NCBI GenBank assembly: GCA_015485355.1
Contig: WFTQ01000076.1
Span: forward strand, 18,585 to 82,584
From: a bacterium
GTDB lineage: Bacteria; Calditrichota; Calditrichia; RBG-13-44-9; J042
DNA: 64,000 nt
Direction: 5' to 3'
The notes beneath the pieces were generated by a model. The model did no database searches. It saw only the letters and a list, made by a program, of their open reading frames with translations, and was not told the origin of the DNA. Below, piece after piece: positions 18,118-27,174 of this stretch (within the stretch, counting starts at the first letter, position 1; every line of letters starts with the position of its first letter). The position numbers were made by a program, and so were the translations under genes.

Positions 18118-18164
18118 CGGAAGGACATCCTGCCGAGCACTCCGAGCGAGTGCTCATTTTTTTA
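18118..18164 (+). terminator. Terminator-like double hairpin in the susC leader
   Basis: First hairpin: CGG-A-AGGA (18118-18125) with TCCT-G-CCG (18128-18135). Second: a perfect 8-bp stem GAGCACTC (18135-18142) with GAGTGCTC (18148-18155), a 5-nt loop and ATTTTTTTA (18156-18164). This is a good intrinsic terminator, yet it sits downstream of the only likely promoter and 125 bases upstream of susC. It may attenuate the operon or end a short leader RNA. Further on, a CCCCA/TGGGG hairpin around 18211-18233 encloses ACCCGGCAACCCG; I cannot assign it to a known riboswitch class. Confidence 0.65.
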
Positions 18165-18289
18165 TCCCCCATTTGATCGGCTGCTGCCGCGCCTGATTCG
18201 GGCGCCCTGACCCCAACCCGGCAACCCGTGGGGAGTACGATTAATGGAAAAATTGGAAATCGGGTCAATTTTTTAGGAGAGGAGAAACG

Positions 18290-21200
18290 ATGGGCAAATT
18301 CAAATTAGGGATATTGTCTTTACTCATATCCTTGCTGATGAGCACCCTGGCATTGGCGGAAACGATAAAGGTTACCGGACGCGTTGTGGACAAGGAGACC
18401 GGGGAACCGTTGCCCGGTGCGGAAATCACCGTAAAGGGCACTTTTCAGGGTACGGCCACCGATGTGGATGGGTTGTTCATTCTGGAAATTGCCGATATGG
18501 ACGAGGCCGAGCTGGAGATTACTTACATAGGGTATAAGACGGTAACGGTGAAAGTGACCGGCAATACAGACAACCTGATTATTCAAATGGAAGAAGATAT
18601 TTTAAAAACCTCCGAAGTGGTCGTAACCGGTTTTGCCACGACGGTAAAGCGTCAGAATCTGGCCAATGCCGTGGCCACCATTAATGCAGAAGAGTTATTG
18701 CCCGCCCCGACGCAGACGTTGGAACGGGCTCTGGAGGGGAAATTAGCCGGTATTCGGGTGACTCAGAACACCGGCGCCCCCGGAGGCGGCATCGATGTGA
18801 ACCTGCGAGGGGTTTCCACCATCGAAGGTTCCACCCAGCCCTTGTACGTGGTTGATGGTGTCATTGTCAATAACGATGCCATTCAATCGGGGATTGATTT
18901 GGTCACCAAGGCCGCCGCCGCCGGAAGCCGGAGTCCCCAGGGGCAACCCACGAACCGCATTGCAGACATCAACCCTAACGACATCGAAAGCATCGAAATT
19001 CTTAAAGGCGCCAGTGCCGCGGCCATTTACGGTTCGAAGGCCGCCAATGGAGTGATCATTATTACCACCAAGCGCGGCGTTCCCGGAAAAACGCGCATCG
19101 ATGTCAACCAGCGCTTTGGATATAACTCCATTCTGAAAAAGATCGGTACCCGGCGGTTTACCGAAAAAACGGCTCTGGAAGCCTACGGTCAGCAGGGTCT
19201 GGACATTTTCAAGGCCAACAACGGCATTTACATCGATTACGAAGATGAAATGTATGGCGAAAGGGGCTTCCTGTCGGAAACCAGCGTGAGTCTCCGGGGA
19301 GGCAGCAATAAATCCCGTTTTTATGTGTCGGGGCTGGCTCGTACCGAAGACGGGATCATTAAAAACACTGGATACCAAAAATATGCGACCCGTTTCAACC
19401 TGGAGCACAAACTCAGCGACCGTTCCGAGATCAGTGTTTTTACCAATTATATCCGTACCGAATCCGATCGGGGGGTGACCGGTAACGACAACACCAACAT
19501 TACCTACGGTTTTTCCTTAGCCTTTACCCCCAGTTTTCTGGACATCCGTCCCAAAAACGGTACGTACCCCGATCATCCTTTCAATCCTTCCAACCCCTTA
19601 CATACGCGGGATGTTTTTGTGAACAAGGAGCTGGTAAACCGCTTCATTATTTCCAGTCAATTTAAGCAAAATCTTTACAGTAGTCAGAAGCAGACATTGA
19701 ACTTCGTTGTTAATGCCGGTGTGGATTTCTTTTCCCAGGAAAACAAGGTCATTTCGCCTCCCGAACTTCAATTTGAAAAGAATGCCACTTTTCCCGGCGC
19801 CTCGCTTCTGGGCGAGACCGTGAGCACCAATTCCAATCTCTATTTAAACCTGGTACACAATGTTTCACTGAACCCCAGCGTATTGTTTACCACCGCGGCC
19901 GGATTGCAATACGAAAACGCCAATCTGAACAACAGCCTGATCGAATCCCGGGGGTTGATCCCCACCCAGGAGAACATCGACCAGGCTTCGGTGAGCACCA
20001 CCTACCAGGAACGCACGATTAAACGCGACCGTGGTTTTTTTATTCAGGAAGAAGTGGACATTCAGGGCAGAATATTTCTGACCGCGGGGCTACGAGGGGA
20101 CGCCAGCAGTGCCAACGGCGATCCGGACAAATACTATTTATATCCCAAAATTAACGGTTCGGTGCGTTTATCGGAATTTCCTTTCTGGACGTTTAAGCAT
20201 TGGGTACCGGAATTCAAAATCCGGGCGGCGTATGGCGCTACGGGTAACCAGCCGCCGGCCAATGCCAAATACACCGAACTGGTGCCCTCCAACATCGACG
20301 GCCGAGCCGGGTTACTGCCCTCCACGCGTCGCGGTTCCAAGGACATCCGTCCCGAACGCACCGAAGAGCTGGAGATGGGTGTGGACGCCTTGTTTTTCGG
20401 AGGACGGGCCAGCCTGGAGTTCACATACTACACCCAGAACATCTCGGACCTGTTTTTGATCTCTTCCCTGCCCCCCTCGTCCGGGTTTAACGAAGAATTC
20501 ACCAACGGCGGAGCCATGCGGACCAATGGCATTGAGGTATCTCTGGGGATCACGCCGGTACATTCCCGGATGTTGCTCTGGAATGCCCGGATCAACTTCT
20601 ACAAAACACGCTCCGAGATCACGGAACTGACGGTGGATCCTTTTAATAAGGGTGGATTTGCCACCTTTCTGGGAACGTTCCGGATTCAGGAGGGGTGGTC
20701 TCCCACCACCATCATCGGTGCCGATGTGGATGCCAATGGCAACACCATCATTCTGGGCGATGCCACGCCCGATTTTCAGCTTTCTTTCAGCAACAACTTG
20801 AATTTCACCTTCAGCTTCGGGAAATTGGATTTGTATTTCCTCTGGGATTGGCGCCAGGGCGGCGAGGTCATCAATCTGGGGAAATTGATCACCGATCTGG
20901 GCGCCACCAGTGCCGATTACGAAGATCCGGCCACCGATGCCAGTCTCAATTTGCCCGCCAATGGTGTGGTAAAGGCGGGCGATTGCACCGACAATCGGCT
21001 GGGTCCCTGTCGTCTGGAACTCCTGGGGAAATCCACAGCACCCTATGTGGAAGATGGCTCTTTTGTCAAGCTGCGCGAATTGAGCGTGAATTATTCGGTC
21101 CCTGACGGCTGGCTGCGCAATTTCTTTAACGGCTACGTTTCCTATTGGAAGATCGGCATTTCCGGTCGAAATCTATTCATGTTCACCCGATACAAGGGCT

Positions 21201-21310
21201 ACGATCCCGAGGTCAGCCAATTTGGCAACGTGGCTATCGGGCGAGCCATCGATACCATTCCCTACCCTTCTTCCCGGACTTTTTATTTTAACATGTCTTT
21301 TGGATTATAA
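18290..21310 (+). CDS. susC: SusC/RagA family TonB-linked outer-membrane transporter
   Basis: 1006 residues. Signal peptide (LGILSLLISLLMSTLALA), carboxypeptidase-regulatory-like domain (about residues 25-105, 'GRVVDKETGEPLPGAEITV'), a TonB-box-like 'SEVVVTGF', a plug domain (about 115-240) with the SusC signature 'NDIESIEILKGASAAAIYGS' and 'NGVIIITTKRG', then a 22-strand barrel ending 'RTFYFNMSFGL'. With SusD it imports a bound oligomer, commonly a glycan but sometimes peptide, powered by TonB. AGGAGAGGAG six bases before the ATG supports the start. susD follows 19 bases downstream. The convergent GH31 glucosidase hints at an alpha-glucan substrate, but that is inference. Confidence 0.95.
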   Translation: MGKFKLGILSLLISLLMSTLALAETIKVTGRVVDKETGEPLPGAEITVKGTFQGTATDVDGLFILEIADMDEAELEITYIGYKTVTVKVTGNTDNLIIQMEEDILKTSEVVVTGFATTVKRQNLANAVATINAEELLPAPTQTLERALEGKLAGIRVTQNTGAPGGGIDVNLRGVSTIEGSTQPLYVVDGVIVNNDAIQSGIDLVTKAAAAGSRSPQGQPTNRIADINPNDIESIEILKGASAAAIYGSKAANGVIIITTKRGVPGKTRIDVNQRFGYNSILKKIGTRRFTEKTALEAYGQQGLDIFKANNGIYIDYEDEMYGERGFLSETSVSLRGGSNKSRFYVSGLARTEDGIIKNTGYQKYATRFNLEHKLSDRSEISVFTNYIRTESDRGVTGNDNTNITYGFSLAFTPSFLDIRPKNGTYPDHPFNPSNPLHTRDVFVNKELVNRFIISSQFKQNLYSSQKQTLNFVVNAGVDFFSQENKVISPPELQFEKNATFPGASLLGETVSTNSNLYLNLVHNVSLNPSVLFTTAAGLQYENANLNNSLIESRGLIPTQENIDQASVSTTYQERTIKRDRGFFIQEEVDIQGRIFLTAGLRGDASSANGDPDKYYLYPKINGSVRLSEFPFWTFKHWVPEFKIRAAYGATGNQPPANAKYTELVPSNIDGRAGLLPSTRRGSKDIRPERTEELEMGVDALFFGGRASLEFTYYTQNISDLFLISSLPPSSGFNEEFTNGGAMRTNGIEVSLGITPVHSRMLLWNARINFYKTRSEITELTVDPFNKGGFATFLGTFRIQEGWSPTTIIGADVDANGNTIILGDATPDFQLSFSNNLNFTFSFGKLDLYFLWDWRQGGEVINLGKLITDLGATSADYEDPATDASLNLPANGVVKAGDCTDNRLGPCRLELLGKSTAPYVEDGSFVKLRELSVNYSVPDGWLRNFFNGYVSYWKIGISGRNLFMFTRYKGYDPEVSQFGNVAIGRAIDTIPYPSSRTFYFNMSFGL

Positions 21311-21329
21311 CATGAAAGGAAGCATGAAA

Positions 21330-22640
21330 ATGACCCGACGACATTTACGAAAATTGCATCCCTTCCGGGCCCTTCTTTTCCTGATTGCGGTGGCATCGGC
21401 CATGGTGCTTTCCTGCGGGGAGATGAATTTTCCCAACCCTAATGCCCCGGATCTGGAAAACGTTCCCATTCAAACGCTGGTTTCGGGTGCCGAAGCGGGC
21501 ATGCGAATCGATTATGCCATCTATTTACGCGCCGTTTCCGTGGTGGGGCGGGAAGCATATTACTTCGAACCGGCCGACCCCCGTTATACCGGGGAATTGA
21601 TGTTTGGTCGTCCAGACCCCGGAGGATTTATCGTGAACCGTCCCTGGTCCGCCCGATACCGGGTGGTCGCCGATTGCCGGTTTTTGCTGGACAAAGCGGA
21701 GGGCTTTTCCGGCGCCGAGAAGGCCGGCATCGAAGGATACGCCAAAACCATTTTGGCCTACCAGTTATTGCTGAATCTGAATTACATGGATGAAAACGGG
21801 ATTAAATTGGACTTTTCCGGGGATTTGAACATCCCCATGGCCAGTAAAACAGAAGCCTTTGCGTTTATTGAAACGAACCTGGATGAGGCCTATACCGCAC
21901 TCCAGAACGCTGGCAACGCGTTTCCCTTCCAGCTTTCTTCTGGATTTGCCGGCTTCGATACCCCGGAGAAATTCGCCCAATTTAATCGGGCACTGAGGGC
22001 CCGGGTAGCTATCTATCAAAACAAATATCAGGACGCACTGAATGCCCTGGACAATTCCTTTATCGATCCCAACGGGGCCATGACTCTGGGCGTATATATG
22101 GTGTATGGTACGGGACTGGGTGATCAAACGAATGAGATTTACGAAAATCCTGAAGCGCCTTTCGTGAAATTCATGGCGCATCCCAGTTTCGAAAGCGACG
22201 CCGAAGCCGGGGATCAGCGTTTCAGCAACAAGGTTTTCAAGCGTACTACGGCCACCACCTTCGATGATCTGACTACCGATCTGGCCATTACGGTCACTTC
22301 CAGTGCGATCGACCGTTTACCCATTATTCGCAACGAAGAGCTTTTGTTGATTCGCGCCGAGGCCAATATCGGGCTCGGAAACCTGACGGCCGCCCAGGCG
22401 GATATCAATCTTGTTCGCGCAGCCGCCGGATTGGCACCCGTGACCCTTACCGATGCGAATCAGGCCATCGATCAGCTGTTACACGAACGCCGTTATTCCC
22501 TGTTCATCGAAGGCCATCGCTGGGTGGATATGCGCCGCTTTGGTCGGCTGAACCAGCTGCCCATCGATCGGGCCGGAAAAGACAAAATTCTGGATAAAAT
22601 GCCCATTCCCGAAACGGAACTTCCCGAGAGCGGTGGATAA
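21330..22640 (+). CDS. susD: SusD/RagB family substrate-binding lipoprotein
   Basis: About 436 residues, somewhat short for the family (typically about 500). A lipoprotein signal peptide ends at 'AMVLSCGEMNF', the Cys being the lipid attachment site. Helical TPR-like parts follow, and near the C-terminus the family signature 'LLHERRYSLFIEGHRWVDMRRFGRL' is present (its ends at roughly residues 390-415). It caps the SusC barrel at the cell surface and binds the nutrient. Three in-frame ATGs (21312, 21324, 21330) are close together; the last has the best spacing from AAAGGAAG. Upstream in-frame sequence overlaps susC and lacks an RBS. A strong terminator follows the stop, closing a two-gene operon. 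Confidence 0.92.
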   Translation: MTRRHLRKLHPFRALLFLIAVASAMVLSCGEMNFPNPNAPDLENVPIQTLVSGAEAGMRIDYAIYLRAVSVVGREAYYFEPADPRYTGELMFGRPDPGGFIVNRPWSARYRVVADCRFLLDKAEGFSGAEKAGIEGYAKTILAYQLLLNLNYMDENGIKLDFSGDLNIPMASKTEAFAFIETNLDEAYTALQNAGNAFPFQLSSGFAGFDTPEKFAQFNRALRARVAIYQNKYQDALNALDNSFIDPNGAMTLGVYMVYGTGLGDQTNEIYENPEAPFVKFMAHPSFESDAEAGDQRFSNKVFKRTTATTFDDLTTDLAITVTSSAIDRLPIIRNEELLLIRAEANIGLGNLTAAQADINLVRAAAGLAPVTLTDANQAIDQLLHERRYSLFIEGHRWVDMRRFGRLNQLPIDRAGKDKILDKMPIPETELPESGG

Positions 22641-22654
22641 AACCCTCCAATCCA

Positions 22655-22684
22655 AAAAGCCAGGGGATCCTTCCCCTGGCTTTT
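22655..22684 (+). terminator. Strong terminator of the susCD operon
   Basis: Perfect 13-bp stem AAAAGCCAGGGGA (22655-22667) with TCCCCTGGCTTTT (22672-22684) and a 4-nt loop. The A/T ends make it usable on both strands, but the GH31 stop is more than 400 bases away. Confidence 0.92.
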
Positions 22685-23103
22685 CTGGTTGACCTCCGTG
22701 GTATATCGGAGGAGCTATGAGGCTGATCTCTCTTTCTTTAGAATGGGGAGGGAAACGCCTTCAGAAAACCCCCGTCGGCCCGCTCGCATAGTGACCCCCG
22801 TGCTTTCCCCACTAATTCTATGAAAATCATATTAATAAAACGGTTAAACGACCGGAATGTTCCCTGGAAACGGCTCCTCGACCACTCAATCGGGGGAGCC
22901 CAAGAACCCGGTTCCGGATGAATAACGATACCACCGGGTTCCGTCGCTGCCTCGCCAAAAAGAGCGTTCTTAGAACCGCTTCCCCATCCTTAAACAAACC
23001 GGGTGCCTCGGTCAGGCATCGAGCACCGCCTCCATCAAAACCCATCCGATTTCCGGATCATCCTGCAGCGCCGGTGTATTGCTTCCCGGGCTTTGGACAA
23101 CGA
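22685..23103. other. Convergent intergenic stretch
   Basis: Between the susCD terminator and the GH31 stop. No credible coding region, repeat or terminator for GH31 is visible; short open frames on both strands lack RBSs. Confidence 0.3.
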
Positions 23104-25554
23104 TCACTGAATTTCCAGAGCCATCCTGCGGGTGCGTGTTTCCACCCATACAGTCAACGTCTGTTCTTCCTGGTCATAGGCGAAACCGGTTTTATTCATC
23201 GCGGATTTCCGGGGAATCTTCTTCCCGTTCAGTAATAATCGGCGTGGTGGTTTGGGCCAGTCATAAAATGTAAGGATCAAAGGTCCTGAGCCGCCGGCAA
23301 TCCCCTGAACCAGGGGCTCCGCACTAAAGTGAAATTTTTTGCCACTGCGTAAAAATTCGAAAGCGGTCAGGCGATAGGCGCCCTTTTCCCGGGCACGCGG
23401 CGAACCTTCATCCTCATAGAGAACAAACCGCCCGAATGTTCCTGCCGGAAAAACGGTCAGTTCCAGAGAATCGGGGATTTCGTTGGTGATATATTGGCGA
23501 AGCGGATAATACGGGAGCATCCCCCCCTCCCGTAAGAAGATGGGCAACACCTCCAATGAAGTGTCCAGATAAATTGTGCCAGGGCCTTCAAATACTTTTC
23601 GGAGGTTCAATTCGAACCATTTTCCCTCAGGAAGATACACTTTTATTATGCGTTGGTTTTCGGAAATGACCGGGGCAATCATCAAATGGCTTCCCACCAG
23701 AAATTGATGTTGAACGGTTTCTTCATAAACCCGGGGGTCATTCTGAAACTCCCAGAAAAGCGGTCGCATAAGGGGAATGCCGGTCTCGCTGGCTTCCCAG
23801 AAAAGGGTATAAAAATAAGGGAACATACGATAGCGCAGGCGCACAAACTTTCGGCTTATCCGCTCAATCTCTTCCCCAAACACCCAGGGTTCCTGTCGAT
23901 TGGAGCCATAATGGGTATGCCCCCGGAAGAGGGGAGAGAAGGCCCCGATCTGCATCCAGCGAGCAAACAATTCCTGAGACGGGGTGCCGATAAATCCTCC
24001 CACATCGGTGCCAACAAAGGGTAATCCCGATAGGCCCATCCCCAGCAACATGCGGATTCCCAGAGCCAGATGGTCTTCGGAGGCGACGTTATCGCCTGTC
24101 CAAACAGCGGCGTATCGCTGGATGCCTGCAAATCCCGCGCGAGTTAAAATAAAGGGACGTTCCTGGGGCAAATACCGACGAAAGGCATCGAAGGTTGCCT
24201 GGGCCATAAGAAAACCGTACAGGTTGTGCATCTTTTTTTGATTTTGCCAACGCCCTTCGTCGTGGAACAAAACTTCCAGGGGGAATGCTTTGCCCCAGAC
24301 CGCCGGTTCATTCATATCATTCCAGATCCCCCGTACACCGACCTGGAAGAGTTGTTGCAGCCCTCTACCCCACCACCCCCGGGCTGCGGGGTTGCTGAAA
24401 TCCGGAAAATAGGAGGGGCCCGGCCAGACCTCTCCAATATAGACTTCCCCATCCGGATATTTCACGAAATAATCCTGGGCCAGGCCTTCCCGGGCAACCG
24501 GATAATCGGGATCCGCCTTTACGCCGGGATCCACAATCACCACCGTCTTAAATCCCAAATCACTCAATTGTTGCACAAGCCTTGCGGGGGACGGAAAGCG
24601 GCGAGGGTGCCAGGTAAATATCCGATAATCATCCATGTAATGGATATCCAGATAAATGACATCGGCGGGAATGCCCTTGTCCCGAAAAGTACGGGCCACG
24701 CGCAAAACCTCCCGATCAGGGAAATAGCTCCAGCGGCACTGCTGATAACCCAACGCCCATTTCGGTGGTAAAGGCGGACGGCCGGTAATTTCGGTATACG
24801 TTTGGACAACCTGGCTAATACGCGGCCCGTAAATAAAAAAATAATCCATTATCCCACCATCCACAGAAAAGGAATAGTATCGTAAATTTCCCGCACCCAG
24901 GTTGAACACGCTACGATAACTGTTATTCACATAAATGCCATAGGCCTTACCCGACCGTAAACCAATGAAAAAAGGAATGGATTGATACAAGGGGTCCGTT
25001 TGGTCGTCATATCCCGGGAAGTCGCTGTTCCACATGACCCATTCGCGGCCACGTTTGTTCACGTTTCCGGTCTTTTCCCCCAGCCCGAAAAACCGTTCTT
25101 CCGGATGAATACTTTTCCAGCAACGAATCTCATTCCCCTCCCAGCCGATTCCCATCCCAGGATCATCGGCATTCAATAACTCTCCTTCCTTGTTCCATAT
25201 TTGTATCCGGCAAGGAAATTTCTGAATGTGTAGGTCCAGGGCAGTGGATTTCAATAGGATGGTTTCTGCACCTTGTTCCATCTCCAGCGCCACCCGAGGC
25301 CATTGCCGTCGATAAATCGGGTAATCAAGCTTGTCGGCTTCTTCTTGACCGGGTAAAAACAGGGTAAAACGGACCAGATTGGGCAACAAAAATCGAATCT
25401 CCAGGCGTACCGCATCCTGGCAAATCAGGGTTATACCATTCTCTCGGATCTGATGATCCACTACGTCGCCCAGAAAACGATAGTTGGCCAGGGCCGACGT
25501 GGATAACAGCCAAATCAACCCGCTCAAAGTGACCCATCTTCCTAACGATCTCAT
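23104..25554 (-). CDS. Exported glycoside hydrolase family 31 (alpha-glucosidase-like)
   Basis: 816 residues with a signal peptide (VTLSGLIWLLSTSALA). N-terminal galactose-mutarotase-like sandwich, then the TIM barrel. The catalytic nucleophile is Asp413 in 'GIWNDMNEPA' and the acid/base is Asp488 in 'AVWTGDNVASED'; 'KWALGYQQCRWSYF' is the usual barrel start. The C-terminal DUF5110-like sandwich has 'LFLREGGMLP'-type sequence ('LPIFLREGGMLPYYPL'). It should release terminal alpha-linked glucose (or xylose) residues from oligosaccharides in the periplasm or at the surface. It is convergent with susC-susD, which may import its substrate. The RBS (AGGAG) is about 11 bases from the ATG. Confidence 0.94.
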   Translation of the reverse strand: MRSLGRWVTLSGLIWLLSTSALANYRFLGDVVDHQIRENGITLICQDAVRLEIRFLLPNLVRFTLFLPGQEEADKLDYPIYRRQWPRVALEMEQGAETILLKSTALDLHIQKFPCRIQIWNKEGELLNADDPGMGIGWEGNEIRCWKSIHPEERFFGLGEKTGNVNKRGREWVMWNSDFPGYDDQTDPLYQSIPFFIGLRSGKAYGIYVNNSYRSVFNLGAGNLRYYSFSVDGGIMDYFFIYGPRISQVVQTYTEITGRPPLPPKWALGYQQCRWSYFPDREVLRVARTFRDKGIPADVIYLDIHYMDDYRIFTWHPRRFPSPARLVQQLSDLGFKTVVIVDPGVKADPDYPVAREGLAQDYFVKYPDGEVYIGEVWPGPSYFPDFSNPAARGWWGRGLQQLFQVGVRGIWNDMNEPAVWGKAFPLEVLFHDEGRWQNQKKMHNLYGFLMAQATFDAFRRYLPQERPFILTRAGFAGIQRYAAVWTGDNVASEDHLALGIRMLLGMGLSGLPFVGTDVGGFIGTPSQELFARWMQIGAFSPLFRGHTHYGSNRQEPWVFGEEIERISRKFVRLRYRMFPYFYTLFWEASETGIPLMRPLFWEFQNDPRVYEETVQHQFLVGSHLMIAPVISENQRIIKVYLPEGKWFELNLRKVFEGPGTIYLDTSLEVLPIFLREGGMLPYYPLRQYITNEIPDSLELTVFPAGTFGRFVLYEDEGSPRAREKGAYRLTAFEFLRSGKKFHFSAEPLVQGIAGGSGPLILTFYDWPKPPRRLLLNGKKIPRKSAMNKTGFAYDQEEQTLTVWVETRTRRMALEIQ

Positions 25555-26073
25555 ATTTCCGGTTCTCCTGTTTCAAAAGCAAAAGTTTCGATCCTTGAAA
25601 ATTATCATTTTTTCATGAAATAATCAAAACCATCCGGTATTCTTTCATGCAAAGAGGGGGTTCAATAGAATATTGCCATTTGACCACGAGTGGGTTCTCC
25701 TCCTTTATCCCACCGGGTTATTCGATAAATACTTTTCAGACCTCCGTAAACATCGTCAAAGATCATTCCATCGGTTTGCCGTCACCCTCTGGAGGAAACG
25801 CTGTTCAAAGGTTGCAACCGAGAAAAAACGGCTCGATCGGACTCCCGATACCGTTTATGGAAAAGCAACGATGAAACCGGCAAAAGCATGAACCTCTCAT
25901 CCGTACGGAAAGACAGGGACAGCCTATTCCTTCACTAAACCAAAGGATTCTCCTTCGGTTCCTTGCGGGTTTCCAACCCGATGGGCACCATCCGAACTCC
26001 CCATCATTGCATCGGCAATGGTATTTGGATCGGATAAACAAGGGATTTCCCAACGGATGGTTTCCCAGGGAAA
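25555..26073. other. Gene-free stretch upstream of the GH31 gene
   Basis: 519 bases with no supported gene. A weak promoter candidate for GH31 lies around 25590-25630 (TTGATT with GATAAT at a short 15-bp spacing on the minus strand). Nothing else recognisable; small open frames have no RBS or protein-like composition. Confidence 0.3.
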
Positions 26074-27018
26074 TTAATTTTCTTTTTCCCTATAGATCCA
26101 GCAGGCCTGGGGGGTAAGCACATAAAAAAGCCTTTGGCGTTGGTTTTTATAATAGCGCACCGAGAGATCCATCACGGGTTCAGCGATCCGGGGAAAACGC
26201 AGTGTGGTCACCCAGGTCAGTTGAGGCGAGAAGACAAAAACTTCGTTTCCCTCGAGGTCGACGACATAGAGGCGGTTATCCCACCCCCAGGCCAAGCCGG
26301 TGGGCCGCTGCAGATCCGGATGTTTCAACGTTTGCAGATAGTTGCCCAGGTAATCGAATACCACCACAGCTTCCTGCCCCGGATCGCTCACGAACACATG
26401 ATTGACTTCGTCCACGGTCAGTTGTACGGGCTCCAGTAACTGACCGTAAGGATCGTCCAGACCCCCGAATACCTGTACGGGCTCGCTGAAGCGGTTAAAT
26501 TTAATGATTTTCTTGGTTATATCATCCAGAAGAAAGAGATCGAACTGAGTCGTAACCGCCACGCTGAGTACCTGGTCGAAATCGTAAGGGGGATCCCATC
26601 GGGGTATCAACTCGTTTAGGTAATTCATATACCGATCCAGACGCACCACTCGCTGATTATTATAATCGGCCACAAAAATGTTTAGCGTGGTATGGGCATC
26701 CACGTCCCGGGGATCATCGAATTGGTCGCCTTGGGTTCCAAATCCACCGATTTCGTGAATAAAATTTCCTTCGCCATCCAGTTTTAACAATCGATGGCGT
26801 CCCCGATCCACAATGTACAGATTGCCCTCTGAATCCAGGTCGATGGCGGAGGCCTGTTTCAACGGGCCGCCGGGACTTTGGGCCAAATCGATGCGCCGTA
26901 GTAAGGTCAACTCCTTCCGGGGAGTGGATCGGGCAGTACCCCCCATCCATGCCAGAGCTGCCAGGAGACCATAAACCATCGCTCGATATGGAATCCTCAT
27001 ATTACAGGTAGGCAGCAT
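26074..27018 (-). CDS. Exported NHL-repeat (six-bladed beta-propeller) protein
   Basis: 314 residues: signal peptide (MVYGLLAALAWMGGTARS) followed by NHL blades, such as 'AIDLDSEGNLYIVDRGRHRLLKLDGEG', seen at about residues 60-85, then 'RDVDAHTTLNIFVADYNNQRVVRLDRY', 'VDEVNHVFVSDPGQEAVVVFDYLGNY' and 'GLAWGWDNRLYVVDLEGNEVFVF'. NHL propellers are binding platforms; the ligand is unknown here and no enzyme domain is attached. The ATG at 27018 has GGAG four bases upstream; an internal ATG at 27000 has none. It follows fadJ-type metabolism genes by position only and need not be functionally linked. Confidence 0.85.
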   Translation of the reverse strand: MLPTCNMRIPYRAMVYGLLAALAWMGGTARSTPRKELTLLRRIDLAQSPGGPLKQASAIDLDSEGNLYIVDRGRHRLLKLDGEGNFIHEIGGFGTQGDQFDDPRDVDAHTTLNIFVADYNNQRVVRLDRYMNYLNELIPRWDPPYDFDQVLSVAVTTQFDLFLLDDITKKIIKFNRFSEPVQVFGGLDDPYGQLLEPVQLTVDEVNHVFVSDPGQEAVVVFDYLGNYLQTLKHPDLQRPTGLAWGWDNRLYVVDLEGNEVFVFSPQLTWVTTLRFPRIAEPVMDLSVRYYKNQRQRLFYVLTPQACWIYREKEN

Positions 27019-27174
27019 TGTTCTCCATCATTAAAAATTCCCGATAAAGTCTCCGGCACAAGCGAGCACACGCCCCTTACAGGCCAGAATCTTTCCCCTG
27101 GATTCCAACAGAGAACCATCATAAACCCTCAAACCTGTATTTATACGCTTTTTGGTACCGTGTTCATGTCCGCG

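Noticed and set aside
18206..18245. S-box (SAM-I) riboswitch before susC
   Set aside because: Only a CCCGGCAACC-like stretch is similar; the 5' GAGGGA part and the 3' GGTGCTAATTCC part are missing.
18743..19408. 221-codon open frame on the minus strand
   Set aside because: Antisense to the SusC plug domain; no RBS and no protein-like motifs.
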